From Sphingobacteriales bacterium 50-39 (lineage in GTDB: Bacteria; Bacteroidota; Bacteroidia; Chitinophagales; Chitinophagaceae): 64,000 nt of DNA. This document shows positions 44,603-52,234 of this stretch, piece by piece (position 1 is the first letter of the stretch; every line of letters starts with the position of its first letter). The DNA lies in NCBI GenBank assembly GCA_001898505.1, contig MKTZ01000011.1, positions 434,001-498,000 of the forward strand, given 5' to 3'. The position numbers and the translations under genes are program-made. The notes under the pieces were generated by a model. That model was given only the letters and a program-made list of their open reading frames with translations. It did not search any database and was not told where the DNA came from.

Positions 44603-44618
44603 GCTAACAAGTGTTAGT
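44603..44618. promoter_or_regulatory. palindromic operator candidate before paaR
   Basis: CTAACA and TGTTAG around AG (44604-44617), the same core as at 42850-42867. It lies between divergent paaR and the sugar kinase gene, whose -7 box is 23 bases away, so both might respond. Confidence 0.72.
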
Positions 44619-44640
44619 CAATTTTGTAGGGAAATTATTG

Positions 44641-44648
44641 TAGGTTTG
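44641..44648 (+). promoter_or_regulatory. -7 box of the PfkB kinase gene
   Basis: TAGGTTTG, full consensus, 50 bases before ATG 44699. Confidence 0.5.
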
Positions 44649-44698
44649 CACCGCATAAAAATGGGCCAGAGCCCGGCCTGTCACATAAAATCAAGCAA

Positions 44699-45622
44699 AT
44701 GTCTTTAATCGTTGTAGGTTCCATGGCGTACGATGCAATTGAAACGCCTTTCGGAAAAACAGACTGGATCGTAGGTGGGGCGGCTACTTATGCTGCCTAT
44801 GCCGCCAGCAATTTCATCAAGCCCATCAACCAGGTATCTATTGTAGGGTATGATTTTGCAAAAGAGGAAATGGACGAATTAAAGAAGAGAGGGGTAAACC
44901 TGGAAGGGGTAGAGGTGGTCAAGGACAAGAAGTCGTTCTTCTGGAGCGGCCGGTATCACCTGGATATGAATAGCCGGGACACGCTCGTTACGGACCTCAA
45001 TGTGCTGGCTGATTTCAATCCTATCATTCCGGAAAGCTACCAGGGTAGCGAGTTCCTGATGCTGGGCAATGTATTGCCGAGCCTGCAGATCAGTGTGGTA
45101 GAGCAATTGAAGACCCGCCCCAAGTTGATCGCGATGGATACCATGAACTTCTGGATGGATAATGCCCTGGATGATCTGAAAAGGCTGTTGACGATGGTGG
45201 ATGTGCTCCTGGTAAATGACAGCGAAGCCCGTCAGCTCAGCGGTCAGTTCTCGCTGGTCAAGGCGGCAAAAGAGATACAGAAGATGGGCCCTAAATACCT
45301 TGTGATCAAAAAAGGCGAACATGGAGCCCTGCTCTTTCATAAGGACCAGGTGTTCTTTGCGCCGGCGTTGCCTTTGGAAGAAGTTTTCGATCCCACGGGT
45401 GCGGGGGATACCTTCGCGGGCGGCTTTATCGGTCATATCGCACAGACGCGGGATGTGTCTTTTGAGAATATGAAGACGGCGATCATCGTAGGCTCTGCCA
45501 TGGCGTCGTTCTGCGTAGAGAAGTTCGGACCTACCCGTCTGAAAGAGATCACCAAAGCTGATATCGATGGCAGGATACGGCAGTTTGTCGATCTGGTGAA
45601 TTTTGATATCGAGCTGGTATAG
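44699..45622 (+). CDS. PfkB-family carbohydrate or nucleoside kinase
   Basis: 307 residues. The N-terminal 'VGSMAYDAIETPFG' and 'VGGAATYAAYAAS' are the substrate-side signature. 'DPTGAGDTFAGGFIGHI' has the catalytic Asp and anion hole. 'LLVNDSEARQLSG' is the second conserved stretch. The family phosphorylates ribose, fructose, adenosine and similar substrates; specificity cannot be read. It diverges from paaR but has no evident pathway link. It was probably acquired into this position independently. Confidence 0.9.
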   Translation: MSLIVVGSMAYDAIETPFGKTDWIVGGAATYAAYAASNFIKPINQVSIVGYDFAKEEMDELKKRGVNLEGVEVVKDKKSFFWSGRYHLDMNSRDTLVTDLNVLADFNPIIPESYQGSEFLMLGNVLPSLQISVVEQLKTRPKLIAMDTMNFWMDNALDDLKRLLTMVDVLLVNDSEARQLSGQFSLVKAAKEIQKMGPKYLVIKKGEHGALLFHKDQVFFAPALPLEEVFDPTGAGDTFAGGFIGHIAQTRDVSFENMKTAIIVGSAMASFCVEKFGPTRLKEITKADIDGRIRQFVDLVNFDIELV

Positions 45623-45684
45623 GACCCGGCGATCCACTATCGGCGGTGGCCGCGTCGGCGATTGGGGCACTACGGCTAAATAAA

Positions 45685-45716
45685 TTTGGATATTCTTACT
45701 TTCATGCCTAATTTTG
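45685..45716 (+). promoter_or_regulatory. promoter of the asd leader
   Basis: -33 TTTG at 45685-45688 and -7 TAATTTTG at 45709-45716, separated by 20 bases, the best full promoter match in the window. Transcription should start at about 45721-45723, only a few bases before the leader ATG at 45725. Confidence 0.75.
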
Positions 45717-45724
45717 GCGGCGTT

Positions 45725-45793
45725 ATGAAAATGATAATGAAACATACAAAGAAGCAGACCAAGAAGATGTTCCCGCGGCGGGAAGGGGTTTGA
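45725..45793 (+). CDS. leader peptide rich in Met, Lys, Thr (22 aa)
   Basis: Starts MKMIMKHTKKQTKKM and ends seven residues later at TGA 45791-45793. Thirteen of the first 15 codons are for Met (4), Lys (6), Thr (2) or Ile (1), all made from aspartate semialdehyde, the product of the downstream asd gene. The control codons stop exactly at segment 1 (45770) of the attenuator. Too short for standard gene finders. The peptide itself probably has no other role; its translation is the signal. Confidence 0.82.
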   Translation: MKMIMKHTKKQTKKMFPRREGV

Positions 45794-45850
45794 TTGTTTT
45801 GTATGACAAGATAACGAGAGCCTTCCCGGATTGGGGAGGCTCTTTTTTTT
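45770..45850 (+). promoter_or_regulatory. transcription attenuator of asd
   Basis: Four RNA segments: 1 = TTCCCG (45770-45775), 2 = CGGGAAGG (45779-45786), 3 = CCTTCCC within the terminator 5' arm (45821-45827), 4 = the terminator 3' arm (45833-45843). 1:2 is a perfect 6-bp hairpin with loop CGG; 2:3 pairs GGGAAGG with CCTTCCC perfectly; 3:4 is the intrinsic terminator. Each pairing excludes the next. Ribosome stalling on Lys/Thr/Met codons would mask 1, free 2 to pair with 3, and let asd be transcribed. Confidence 0.8.
45817..45850 (+). terminator. intrinsic terminator of the asd attenuator
   Basis: AGAGCCTTCCC and GGGGAGGCTCT form an 11-bp stem with one wobble pair around GGATT, followed by eight T. 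It lies 126 bases before asd with no gene in between that it could end except the leader peptide. Confidence 0.9.
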
Positions 45851-45976
45851 GACCATGGCCCGGGGACAAACAGGCTTGTGGTTCGTTAAAAGGGACGCTA
45901 GATCTTTTAAACAATAAATAAAAAAACAATGCTTCCTGCCTCGTATGGCATATCGGAAGCCAAAAACGTAAAAAAA

Positions 45977-46966
45977 ATGAAAGTTGCAATCGTAGGCGCC
46001 ACTGGTCTGGTGGGCACCAAAATGTTAGAGGTACTCGCGGAAAGGAATTTCCCTGTCACGGAATTGATCCCTGTAGCCTCGGAAAGGTCGGTTGGTAAGG
46101 AAGTTGAATTCAAGGGGAAGAAATACAAGGTCGTGAGCGCCACCGATGCGATTGCAGCAAAACCTGCCGTAGCCATCTTCTCTGCCGGTGGTGGTACATC
46201 CCTGGAATGGGCCCCGAAATTTGCAGCGGCGGGCATCACGGTCATCGACAACTCCTCTGCTTGGAGAATGGACCCGACCAAGAAGCTGGTAGTGCCCGAG
46301 CTGAATGCGGATGCCTTGACAAAAGAGGACAAGATCATTGCCAACCCCAATTGCTCTACCATCCAGATGGTGGTGGCGCTGAACCCGCTGCATAAGAAGT
46401 ACAAGGTAAAAAGGATTGTAGTATCGACTTACCAGAGTGTCACGGGTACGGGTGTGAAGGCTGTGACGCAGTTGATGAATGAAAGGAAAGGTGTACAGGG
46501 CGAGATGGCGTATAAATACCCCATTGACCTGAATGTCATTCCCCAGATAGATGTATTCCTCGATAATGGATATACGAAGGAAGAGATGAAGATGGTTAAC
46601 GAGACCAGGAAGATCATGCGCGATGACTCCATCCGGGTGACGGCGACGACTGTTCGCATCCCTGTGGTGGGTGGTCATAGCGAGGCGGTGAATGTGGAGT
46701 TTGAAAATGACTTTGACCTGGCGGAGGTCAAGCAGCTGTTGTCCAGGGCGCCGGGTGTGGTGGTAGTGGATGATCCTTCGACACAGCAATATCCGATGCC
46801 TAAGGACGCGCATGATAAGGACGATGTTTTTGTGGGCAGGCTGAGAAGGGACGAGACACAGCCGAATACGCTGAATATGTGGGTGGTGAGCGATAACCTG
46901 CGCAAGGGGGCAGCTACGAATGCGGTGCAGATAGCGGAGTATTTGCTGGGACAAAAATTGATTTAG
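45977..46966 (+). CDS. asd: aspartate-semialdehyde dehydrogenase
   Basis: 329 residues from 'MKVAIVGATGLVG'; an in-frame ATG at 45929 would add 16 residues that lack family similarity. 'GATGLVG' binds NADP, Cys126 in 'NPNCSTIQ' is the nucleophile, 'STYQSVTGTG' and 'RIPVVGGHSEAVN' (with the catalytic His and Arg) complete the site. It reduces aspartyl phosphate, feeding Lys, Met, Thr and Ile synthesis. Transcription passes through the attenuator upstream, so it is probably controlled by supply of those amino acids. Confidence 0.96.
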   Translation: MKVAIVGATGLVGTKMLEVLAERNFPVTELIPVASERSVGKEVEFKGKKYKVVSATDAIAAKPAVAIFSAGGGTSLEWAPKFAAAGITVIDNSSAWRMDPTKKLVVPELNADALTKEDKIIANPNCSTIQMVVALNPLHKKYKVKRIVVSTYQSVTGTGVKAVTQLMNERKGVQGEMAYKYPIDLNVIPQIDVFLDNGYTKEEMKMVNETRKIMRDDSIRVTATTVRIPVVGGHSEAVNVEFENDFDLAEVKQLLSRAPGVVVVDDPSTQQYPMPKDAHDKDDVFVGRLRRDETQPNTLNMWVVSDNLRKGAATNAVQIAEYLLGQKLI

Positions 46967-46990
46967 AAAAAGGGGCGTGAGCCCCTTTTT
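46967..46990 (+). terminator. terminator of asd
   Basis: AAAAAGGGGC and GCCCCTTTTT around GTGA, directly after the asd stop. A near copy follows the next gene (49057-49083). Confidence 0.9.
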
Positions 46991-47022
46991 TTATATATTT
47001 ACCCCTAACCAACTGATCTCTT

Positions 47023-49023
47023 ATGAAATATCTCTCCCGGGGGGCGTTCCTGCTCTATTTATCGATGAACAGCATTTCCTCTGCCTTTTCACAGGAAGTG
47101 GTTCCCCTGACTTTCGGGAAAGTGGCGGCGAAGGACTTTACGCTTTCTGCTACCAATCTGATAGACAGCAACACCAATGCTGTTGTCATTGCCGATGTGG
47201 GAGGTATAAACTTCATCGGGAACAAGGATAATAATTGGGTCTCCTATGTCTTTAAGCAAAACATGCGGATAAAGATCTTAAAGAGGCAGGCGCTTGATCT
47301 TGCGACTGTCCAGGTCTTGTTACGCGGCAATGGAAAATATGCTGATAGAATAGATAGTCTGCAGGCATCGACCTATAACCTGGAGAATGGCCAGGTGGTG
47401 GAAACCAAATTGAATTTACAGGACGTATACCGGGATACGCTTAACAGGGGCACAGTAGCGGTAAAATTTAGCCTGCCGGCGGTGAAAGAAGGCAGCATCA
47501 TCGAATATACCTATAAAACTATCACCCATCGTTTCCGGCATCTACCTTACTGGAATTTTCAGCATTATTACTATCCTTGCTTATATAACAAATATGAGGT
47601 AGCCATCCCCAACATGCTCGGATATCTAACGTTGCTTCACGGGAGGGATTCTTTTGCGGTAAACAAACTGGAAAAAACCAAGGAGAGATATGTCATGTCC
47701 ACGGTTGATGTGAAGGCGGAGGTAACAAAGCACACCTGGGTAATGAAAAATATACCACCCTTCAAAACGGAGCCGTTCCTGAAACATCCATATAATTATA
47801 TGGACGCCATCGAATTTTATTTACTTCAGACCTATAATGGGGACGAGGTTTCAGGGAATACCAACTGGACCGCCATCAACAAGGAATTGTTGGAGGATGA
47901 GGATTTTGGCCAGCCCATTTCGCTGGATGGCTCCACTTCACTTGTCAATACGGTGGAAAGGGTAACTACCCCTCATGCCGGATATATGCAATCCGCAAGA
48001 GAGATATACGCATATATCAGGGATAATTTCACCTGTGTACCGAGTGATTATACCTATATCACCGATGCTCTTTACAATATAAACAAAAAAAAGAAGGGCA
48101 CTGCGACGGACCTGAACATGCTGCTTGTCGCGATGCTCCGGCAAAAATCCATCAATGCCAGTCCGGTGCTTCTGAGCACCACGGAATATGGGACCAATCC
48201 GGCAGATTACCCGGTGCTGGAGAAAATGAATTATGTCATCTGCATGATGAAAATGGGCGGTGAAACCATTTACCTGGATGCGTCACGCCCAATGCTCGGT
48301 TTTGGCAAACTGCCACTGGACTGCTATAATGGTCATGGCAGAGTTATCAGTGATCACGACAGCGCCTCGGTCTTTTTCAATCCGAATGATATCAAGGAGC
48401 AGGAAGCTGCCACCGTCTTTATTGTCAACGATGATAAGGAAAAAGGGAAAATGAGCGGGACGGTGGAGATCGTGCCGGGTTATCTTGGATCCTACAATGT
48501 AAGAACAGCGGTAAAGAGAAATGGTGAAAAAAATTTTTTCAAGGATATGCTGGATGGATACGGCCCGGATGTGAAGATAGAAAACAAGGGTATTGACTCA
48601 TTAGGGAAGCTGGAGGAGCCCGTAAAGATCCACTATGATCTTAGTTTTAAGATGGATCAGGATATCGCTTATTTTACGCCGATTGTTTCCTCTCCTTTCA
48701 GGGAGAATCCCTTAAAATCGGCCAGCCGGAGCTATCCGGTGGAAATGAACTATCCGCTGGATGAATTTTATGTTTTTTCAATGGAAATTCCGGAGGGGTA
48801 TATAGTCGATGAGCTTCCCAAGTCTGTAAAAGTATTCTATAACAGCAATGAGGGCTTTTTTGAATATTTGATTCAGAAGGAGGAGTCCAATCTGCAGTTG
48901 CGTGTCCATATAAAGTTGAACAAAGCAGACTTTTCCGCAGACGATTACAATTCGTTGCGGGACTTTTTTGCTTATGTGGTAAAAAAGCAGGGGGAACCCT
49001 TTGTGTTCAAAAAGAAGAAATGA
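47023..49023 (+). CDS. DUF3857/transglutaminase-like secreted protein, catalytic Cys not conserved
   Basis: 666 residues. Signal peptide to about residue 23 ('ISSAFSQ'). DUF3857 covers about 55-225 ('EGSIIEYTYKTITHR'). The transglutaminase-like fold covers about 285-410; where family members usually have Gly-Asp-Cys this protein reads 'KKGTATDLNMLLVAML', so the nucleophile is Thr or absent. A C-terminal DUF3858-like beta domain follows. Proteins of this layout are widespread in Bacteroidota with no known substrate. It stands alone between two matching terminators. Confidence 0.82.
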   Translation: MKYLSRGAFLLYLSMNSISSAFSQEVVPLTFGKVAAKDFTLSATNLIDSNTNAVVIADVGGINFIGNKDNNWVSYVFKQNMRIKILKRQALDLATVQVLLRGNGKYADRIDSLQASTYNLENGQVVETKLNLQDVYRDTLNRGTVAVKFSLPAVKEGSIIEYTYKTITHRFRHLPYWNFQHYYYPCLYNKYEVAIPNMLGYLTLLHGRDSFAVNKLEKTKERYVMSTVDVKAEVTKHTWVMKNIPPFKTEPFLKHPYNYMDAIEFYLLQTYNGDEVSGNTNWTAINKELLEDEDFGQPISLDGSTSLVNTVERVTTPHAGYMQSAREIYAYIRDNFTCVPSDYTYITDALYNINKKKKGTATDLNMLLVAMLRQKSINASPVLLSTTEYGTNPADYPVLEKMNYVICMMKMGGETIYLDASRPMLGFGKLPLDCYNGHGRVISDHDSASVFFNPNDIKEQEAATVFIVNDDKEKGKMSGTVEIVPGYLGSYNVRTAVKRNGEKNFFKDMLDGYGPDVKIENKGIDSLGKLEEPVKIHYDLSFKMDQDIAYFTPIVSSPFRENPLKSASRSYPVEMNYPLDEFYVFSMEIPEGYIVDELPKSVKVFYNSNEGFFEYLIQKEESNLQLRVHIKLNKADFSADDYNSLRDFFAYVVKKQGEPFVFKKKK

Positions 49024-49056
49024 CTGAGCGGGAGGGTGGAACAAGAATTGATGCAG

Positions 49057-49083
49057 AAAAAGGGGGTGTGAGTCCCTTTTTTT
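49057..49083 (+). terminator. terminator of the DUF3857 gene
   Basis: AAAAAGGGG pairs with TCCCTTTTT (one wobble) and is followed by more T. Flanking bases also resemble the asd terminator, suggesting duplication of the region. Confidence 0.85.
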
Positions 49084-49122
49084 AACCAACATTGTTAACC
49101 AGCTCGTTTTCAATCGATTGAT

Positions 49123-49992
49123 ATGCGAGGCCTCTTTGTTATTACTGCTTTTGTTATTTGCCTACTGGCATGTAAGAAAGATCCGGTCCGGCCCGCCCCA
49201 AAACCGGGAGATTCCACCACAAAACCAATCGACTCTATCAAAAAGCCGGTCGATACTGAATTTGTAGAAACGGCGGCGCCGCTGCTTTTGCCGGTAAACG
49301 ACTCCATCAATTCGGACATCGGCGGGTATTATGTCGCCCTCCCCACTCATTATCTAACGTCAGGAAAAAAATACCCATTGTTATTCTTTAGTTCCGGGGC
49401 AGGCGTATATGGAAATGGCAGTAGTGATCTTCCCAAAATGCTAAAAGAGGCCCTTCCGCTGTTGTTGAAAGAAAATCTTTTCCCGCCCGACTTTTTGGTA
49501 AACGGCAAGCATTTTTCTTTCATCGTCATGTGCCCTCAATTCAAGAGCTATCCGGAAAATCCCCATATTGTGATGGACGCTGTTGCATTGGCCATGACAA
49601 AATACCCTGTAGATCGAAGCCGTGTATATCTCACAGGGATCAGCAACGGATCAGTCGCCAATGGCTATTTAGCTGCGGCTAATCCTTCACTGTTTGCAGC
49701 TTTCGTTCCTATTGCGGGCATCGATGTCGATACTATGGGGTGCCAAAGCATGGTAAATGCGAACCTGCCCATCTGGGCGTTCCACAATAACGATGATCAG
49801 CGCATAAGCACCAGTTACACCACCAATTTTATCGCATTGTACAATTCCATGCATCCTGCTATTCCTGCACGGCTGACGTTATTTCCTCCTTACGGGTGGT
49901 ACAATCATGATGCCTGGACAAAGGCAATGAATCCTACTTATAAAGAAAACGGGATGAATATGTACGAGTGGATGTTGCAGTATACGAGATGA
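49123..49992 (+). CDS. lipoprotein alpha/beta hydrolase, copy 1
   Basis: 289 residues. Lipobox 'VICLLACKKD' puts the lipid on Cys17. A Pro/Lys/Thr linker precedes an alpha/beta-hydrolase of the esterase/PHB depolymerase type. The nucleophile elbow reads 'LTGISNGSVANGY' (Ser in G-x-S-x-G-like form) and the catalytic His is probably in 'YNHDAWTKAMNP'. 'PLLFFSSGAGVYGNG' is the oxyanion strand. Substrate unknown; surface esterase acting on glycans is plausible. The next gene is a close paralogue. Confidence 0.8.
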   Translation: MRGLFVITAFVICLLACKKDPVRPAPKPGDSTTKPIDSIKKPVDTEFVETAAPLLLPVNDSINSDIGGYYVALPTHYLTSGKKYPLLFFSSGAGVYGNGSSDLPKMLKEALPLLLKENLFPPDFLVNGKHFSFIVMCPQFKSYPENPHIVMDAVALAMTKYPVDRSRVYLTGISNGSVANGYLAAANPSLFAAFVPIAGIDVDTMGCQSMVNANLPIWAFHNNDDQRISTSYTTNFIALYNSMHPAIPARLTLFPPYGWYNHDAWTKAMNPTYKENGMNMYEWMLQYTR

Positions 49993-50037
49993 GATTGCGG
50001 AGCATCAGGTGGAACAAGAATTGCTAAAGATATTGTT

Positions 50038-50889
50038 ATGCGGCGCTTGTTTATTTTATCCGCTTTTGTTACTAGCCTGTTGGCATGCAAGAAAGAATCT
50101 TCGTTCGAACCTTCCTCAATATCGGCTAACACCATTGGCAGGGCCGTCACCCAAATTGTGGAAACGCAACCGAATTTGCTTTATCCGGTGATCGACTCGA
50201 CGATCAATTCTTATATTGGCGGGTACTATATCGCCGTCCCGGCCCACTATTGGGTGTCAGGACAAAGATATCCGTTTATTTTCTATACCTGTGGGGATGG
50301 AGTATATGGAAATGGCACTACTGATCTTTACAAAGTTCTAAATGAGGGGCTCCCACTTCTGTTGAAGGAAAAGGTTTTTCCCCCCAACTTTTTGGTAAAC
50401 GGCCAGAATTATTCCTTCGTCGTTGCGGCACCTCAGTTTAAGAGGTATCCAGACAACCCTAACGTGATACAGGCGGCCGTTGACAGGGTAAAGAAGTTTT
50501 TTCGTATAGATACGACCAGAATGTATCTCACCGGGATCAGTCTCGGGTCGATCGCTAACGGCTATCTAGCTGCGGCGTATCCAAAAAAGTATGCGGCATT
50601 TGTCCCCATTGCAGGGATGGCGCTCAATTCGTACTACGTCCAATATATAGTTCGGGCTAATTTGCCCGTCTGGGCGTTCACCAACATCGGTGATTGGGCA
50701 ATACCCGCCAGTTACACGGTAAATTTTGTAAGGTCGTACAATTCCATGAACCCTACTATCCCCGCCAGGCTGACGTTACTTCCTAATTACGGATGGGATA
50801 ATCATGATGCATGGACGAAGGCCATGAATCCTGCCTATACAGAAGACGGGAAGAATATATATCAATGGATGTTGCAGTATAAGAGATGA
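50038..50889 (+). CDS. lipoprotein alpha/beta hydrolase, copy 2
   Basis: 283 residues. Parallel to copy 1 throughout: lipobox 'VTSLLACKKE', 'PFIFYTCGDGVYGNG', elbow 'LTGISLGSIANGYLAAAYP', and 'WDNHDAWTKAMNPAY' for the His. More than half the positions look identical by eye. The linker after the lipid site is shorter. A 16-base sequence (GGTGGAACAAGAATTG) lies before both genes, at 49035 and 50008, so the pair arose by tandem duplication including its upstream region. Confidence 0.8.
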   Translation: MRRLFILSAFVTSLLACKKESSFEPSSISANTIGRAVTQIVETQPNLLYPVIDSTINSYIGGYYIAVPAHYWVSGQRYPFIFYTCGDGVYGNGTTDLYKVLNEGLPLLLKEKVFPPNFLVNGQNYSFVVAAPQFKRYPDNPNVIQAAVDRVKKFFRIDTTRMYLTGISLGSIANGYLAAAYPKKYAAFVPIAGMALNSYYVQYIVRANLPVWAFTNIGDWAIPASYTVNFVRSYNSMNPTIPARLTLLPNYGWDNHDAWTKAMNPAYTEDGKNIYQWMLQYKR

Positions 50890-50893
50890 GCAA

Positions 50894-51559
50894 TCATTCC
50901 ACACTTCGATTGAGGAAGTCTATAAATTCCTTCATCGCAGCAAATGTGTTCAATGTTTCTTTTAACAAGGATTTGGAAGAGAGGTCAGCGTCCGTAAGAT
51001 CATGGGTGACGATATAGCATTTCATCTTGAGGTACTCGATGGCGGGGTTTTGGTCATCGTATCCTTTGGGGGGTCTGGACAACACTTCGATGCCTTCTAC
51101 GCCATTGGGAAATATCTTTTTAAAATTCTTGTTTCCGACGATCTTTTTCCATTCCTCGAAGTTATAATCTATCTCCTGCCGGACTTTGGCAAGGTGCGGT
51201 GGCATCGGCATCCACAGTCCGCCGCCAGTCATACTTTGTCCGCCGGGCTCGCAGTGAAAATAATAGCCTGCCGTAGGGACTTTTTTGCCGCCCCTGTTAA
51301 AGCTGGCGCCCATATTCGTTTTATAGGGTGTCTTGTCTTTGGAGAATCTAACGTCGCGATAGATACGGAAAATACAGTCTTTCGGTTGGAGTGTGGCAAT
51401 GTCAGGATCAATTTTTCCCAACCCTTCGATCACCTGTTGCACAAATTGTTCTACATCCTCTTTGGCGTTCTGATAAGCAGTCTTATTTTTTTCGAACCAG
51501 GGCTTGTTGTTGTTCTTCTTAAGATCTTTTAAAAACTTGATCGTTGCGGGCTGTAGCAT
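50894..51559 (-). CDS. DUF2461 family protein
   Basis: 221 residues. 'FLKDLKKNNNKPWFEKNKTAY' opens the diagnostic N terminus, followed by 'FRIYRDVRFSKDKTPYKTNMGA' and 'GYYFHCEPGGQSMTGGGLWMP'. Length fits the TIGR02453 family. Cytosolic; function unknown, though structural kinship to nucleotide-binding proteins has been suggested. Convergent with the hydrolase pair. Confidence 0.92.
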   Translation of the reverse strand: MLQPATIKFLKDLKKNNNKPWFEKNKTAYQNAKEDVEQFVQQVIEGLGKIDPDIATLQPKDCIFRIYRDVRFSKDKTPYKTNMGASFNRGGKKVPTAGYYFHCEPGGQSMTGGGLWMPMPPHLAKVRQEIDYNFEEWKKIVGNKNFKKIFPNGVEGIEVLSRPPKGYDDQNPAIEYLKMKCYIVTHDLTDADLSSKSLLKETLNTFAAMKEFIDFLNRSVE

Positions 51560-51606
51560 ATGTGTTTTTTCCTGTCTGGTGTCTCAATTCCTATGGGTAG
51601 CCGGGA

Positions 51607-52170
51607 CTATCTGATCCTGCCCCAATTCTCCCCGCTCTTGATACGGTACATGGTCATTTCGCTGACGTTGTATTTCTCCGCCAGTTTTTTGATCGTCAGC
51701 TGACGATTCTTGCTGCTCAAGGTTTTCTTGATGGTCTTGACCTGATTGGCTGTGAGCTTCAATCCCACGGTGCGATTGGCCTGAACTTTTTTGTAAGCGA
51801 TCTTGGCGGGGCTCTTTTGCTGATGATCGATCATCTCTTCGAGTGTTGCCCACTTCAGGTTCTTCGCTGCATTGTCCAGTTTGTTGTGATTCACGTGGAT
51901 CACATATTTATGTTTGGGAGAACCTTTCGCCAGGAAGAGGCGCGCGATCTCGCGGTGGATATACAGCGTACCATTATTTCCGGGGCGGTGAAGGTTCAGC
52001 GTTTTGTAGCCTGTAGTGAGGCTACCGTTGAGCAGCTTGCCGTCCTCAACCACATCCTCCGAGTAGCTGGCAACGCGACCCATGGAGGAGAGTGCATATT
52101 TTTTTCGGAGTTGTTTCCAGCCGGGAAACTGCAGAGGTTTCCACGATTCGCCGGAGAGTTTTCTAATCAT
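51607..52170 (-). CDS. HNH endonuclease with NUMOD4-like and HTH regions
   Basis: 187 residues. Residues 9-45 resemble NUMOD4 ('YALSSMGRVASYSED'), residues 70-115 an HNH_3 domain ('LYIHREIARLFL', 'VIHVNHNKLDNAAKNLKWAT'), residues 140-185 a resolvase-like HTH ('LTIKKLAEKYNVSEMTMYRI'). This is the layout of free-standing homing-type nucleases and phage proteins. No intron, intein or prophage gene is seen nearby; it sits 64 bases from ligA. A resident mobile-like gene or a domesticated one. Confidence 0.82.
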   Translation of the reverse strand: MIRKLSGESWKPLQFPGWKQLRKKYALSSMGRVASYSEDVVEDGKLLNGSLTTGYKTLNLHRPGNNGTLYIHREIARLFLAKGSPKHKYVIHVNHNKLDNAAKNLKWATLEEMIDHQQKSPAKIAYKKVQANRTVGLKLTANQVKTIKKTLSSKNRQLTIKKLAEKYNVSEMTMYRIKSGENWGRIR

Positions 52171-52234
52171 GCCTACAATTTTCTTAAAGTTACGAAAAAG
52201 ATTTTCGAATTACCAGTGACGTAAGAAAATATTC

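Noticed and set aside
44879-45856. 325-codon minus-strand frame over the PfkB kinase and attenuator
   Set aside because: Antisense of the kinase gene and of the terminator; His/Arg-rich translation without motifs.
45867-45892. GGTTCGTT segment before asd as another copy of the dispersed palindrome
   Set aside because: Only the right half is present; no matching left arm.
46025-46954. 309-codon minus-strand frame opposite asd
   Set aside because: His/Arg-rich shadow typical of the complement of a GC-balanced gene.
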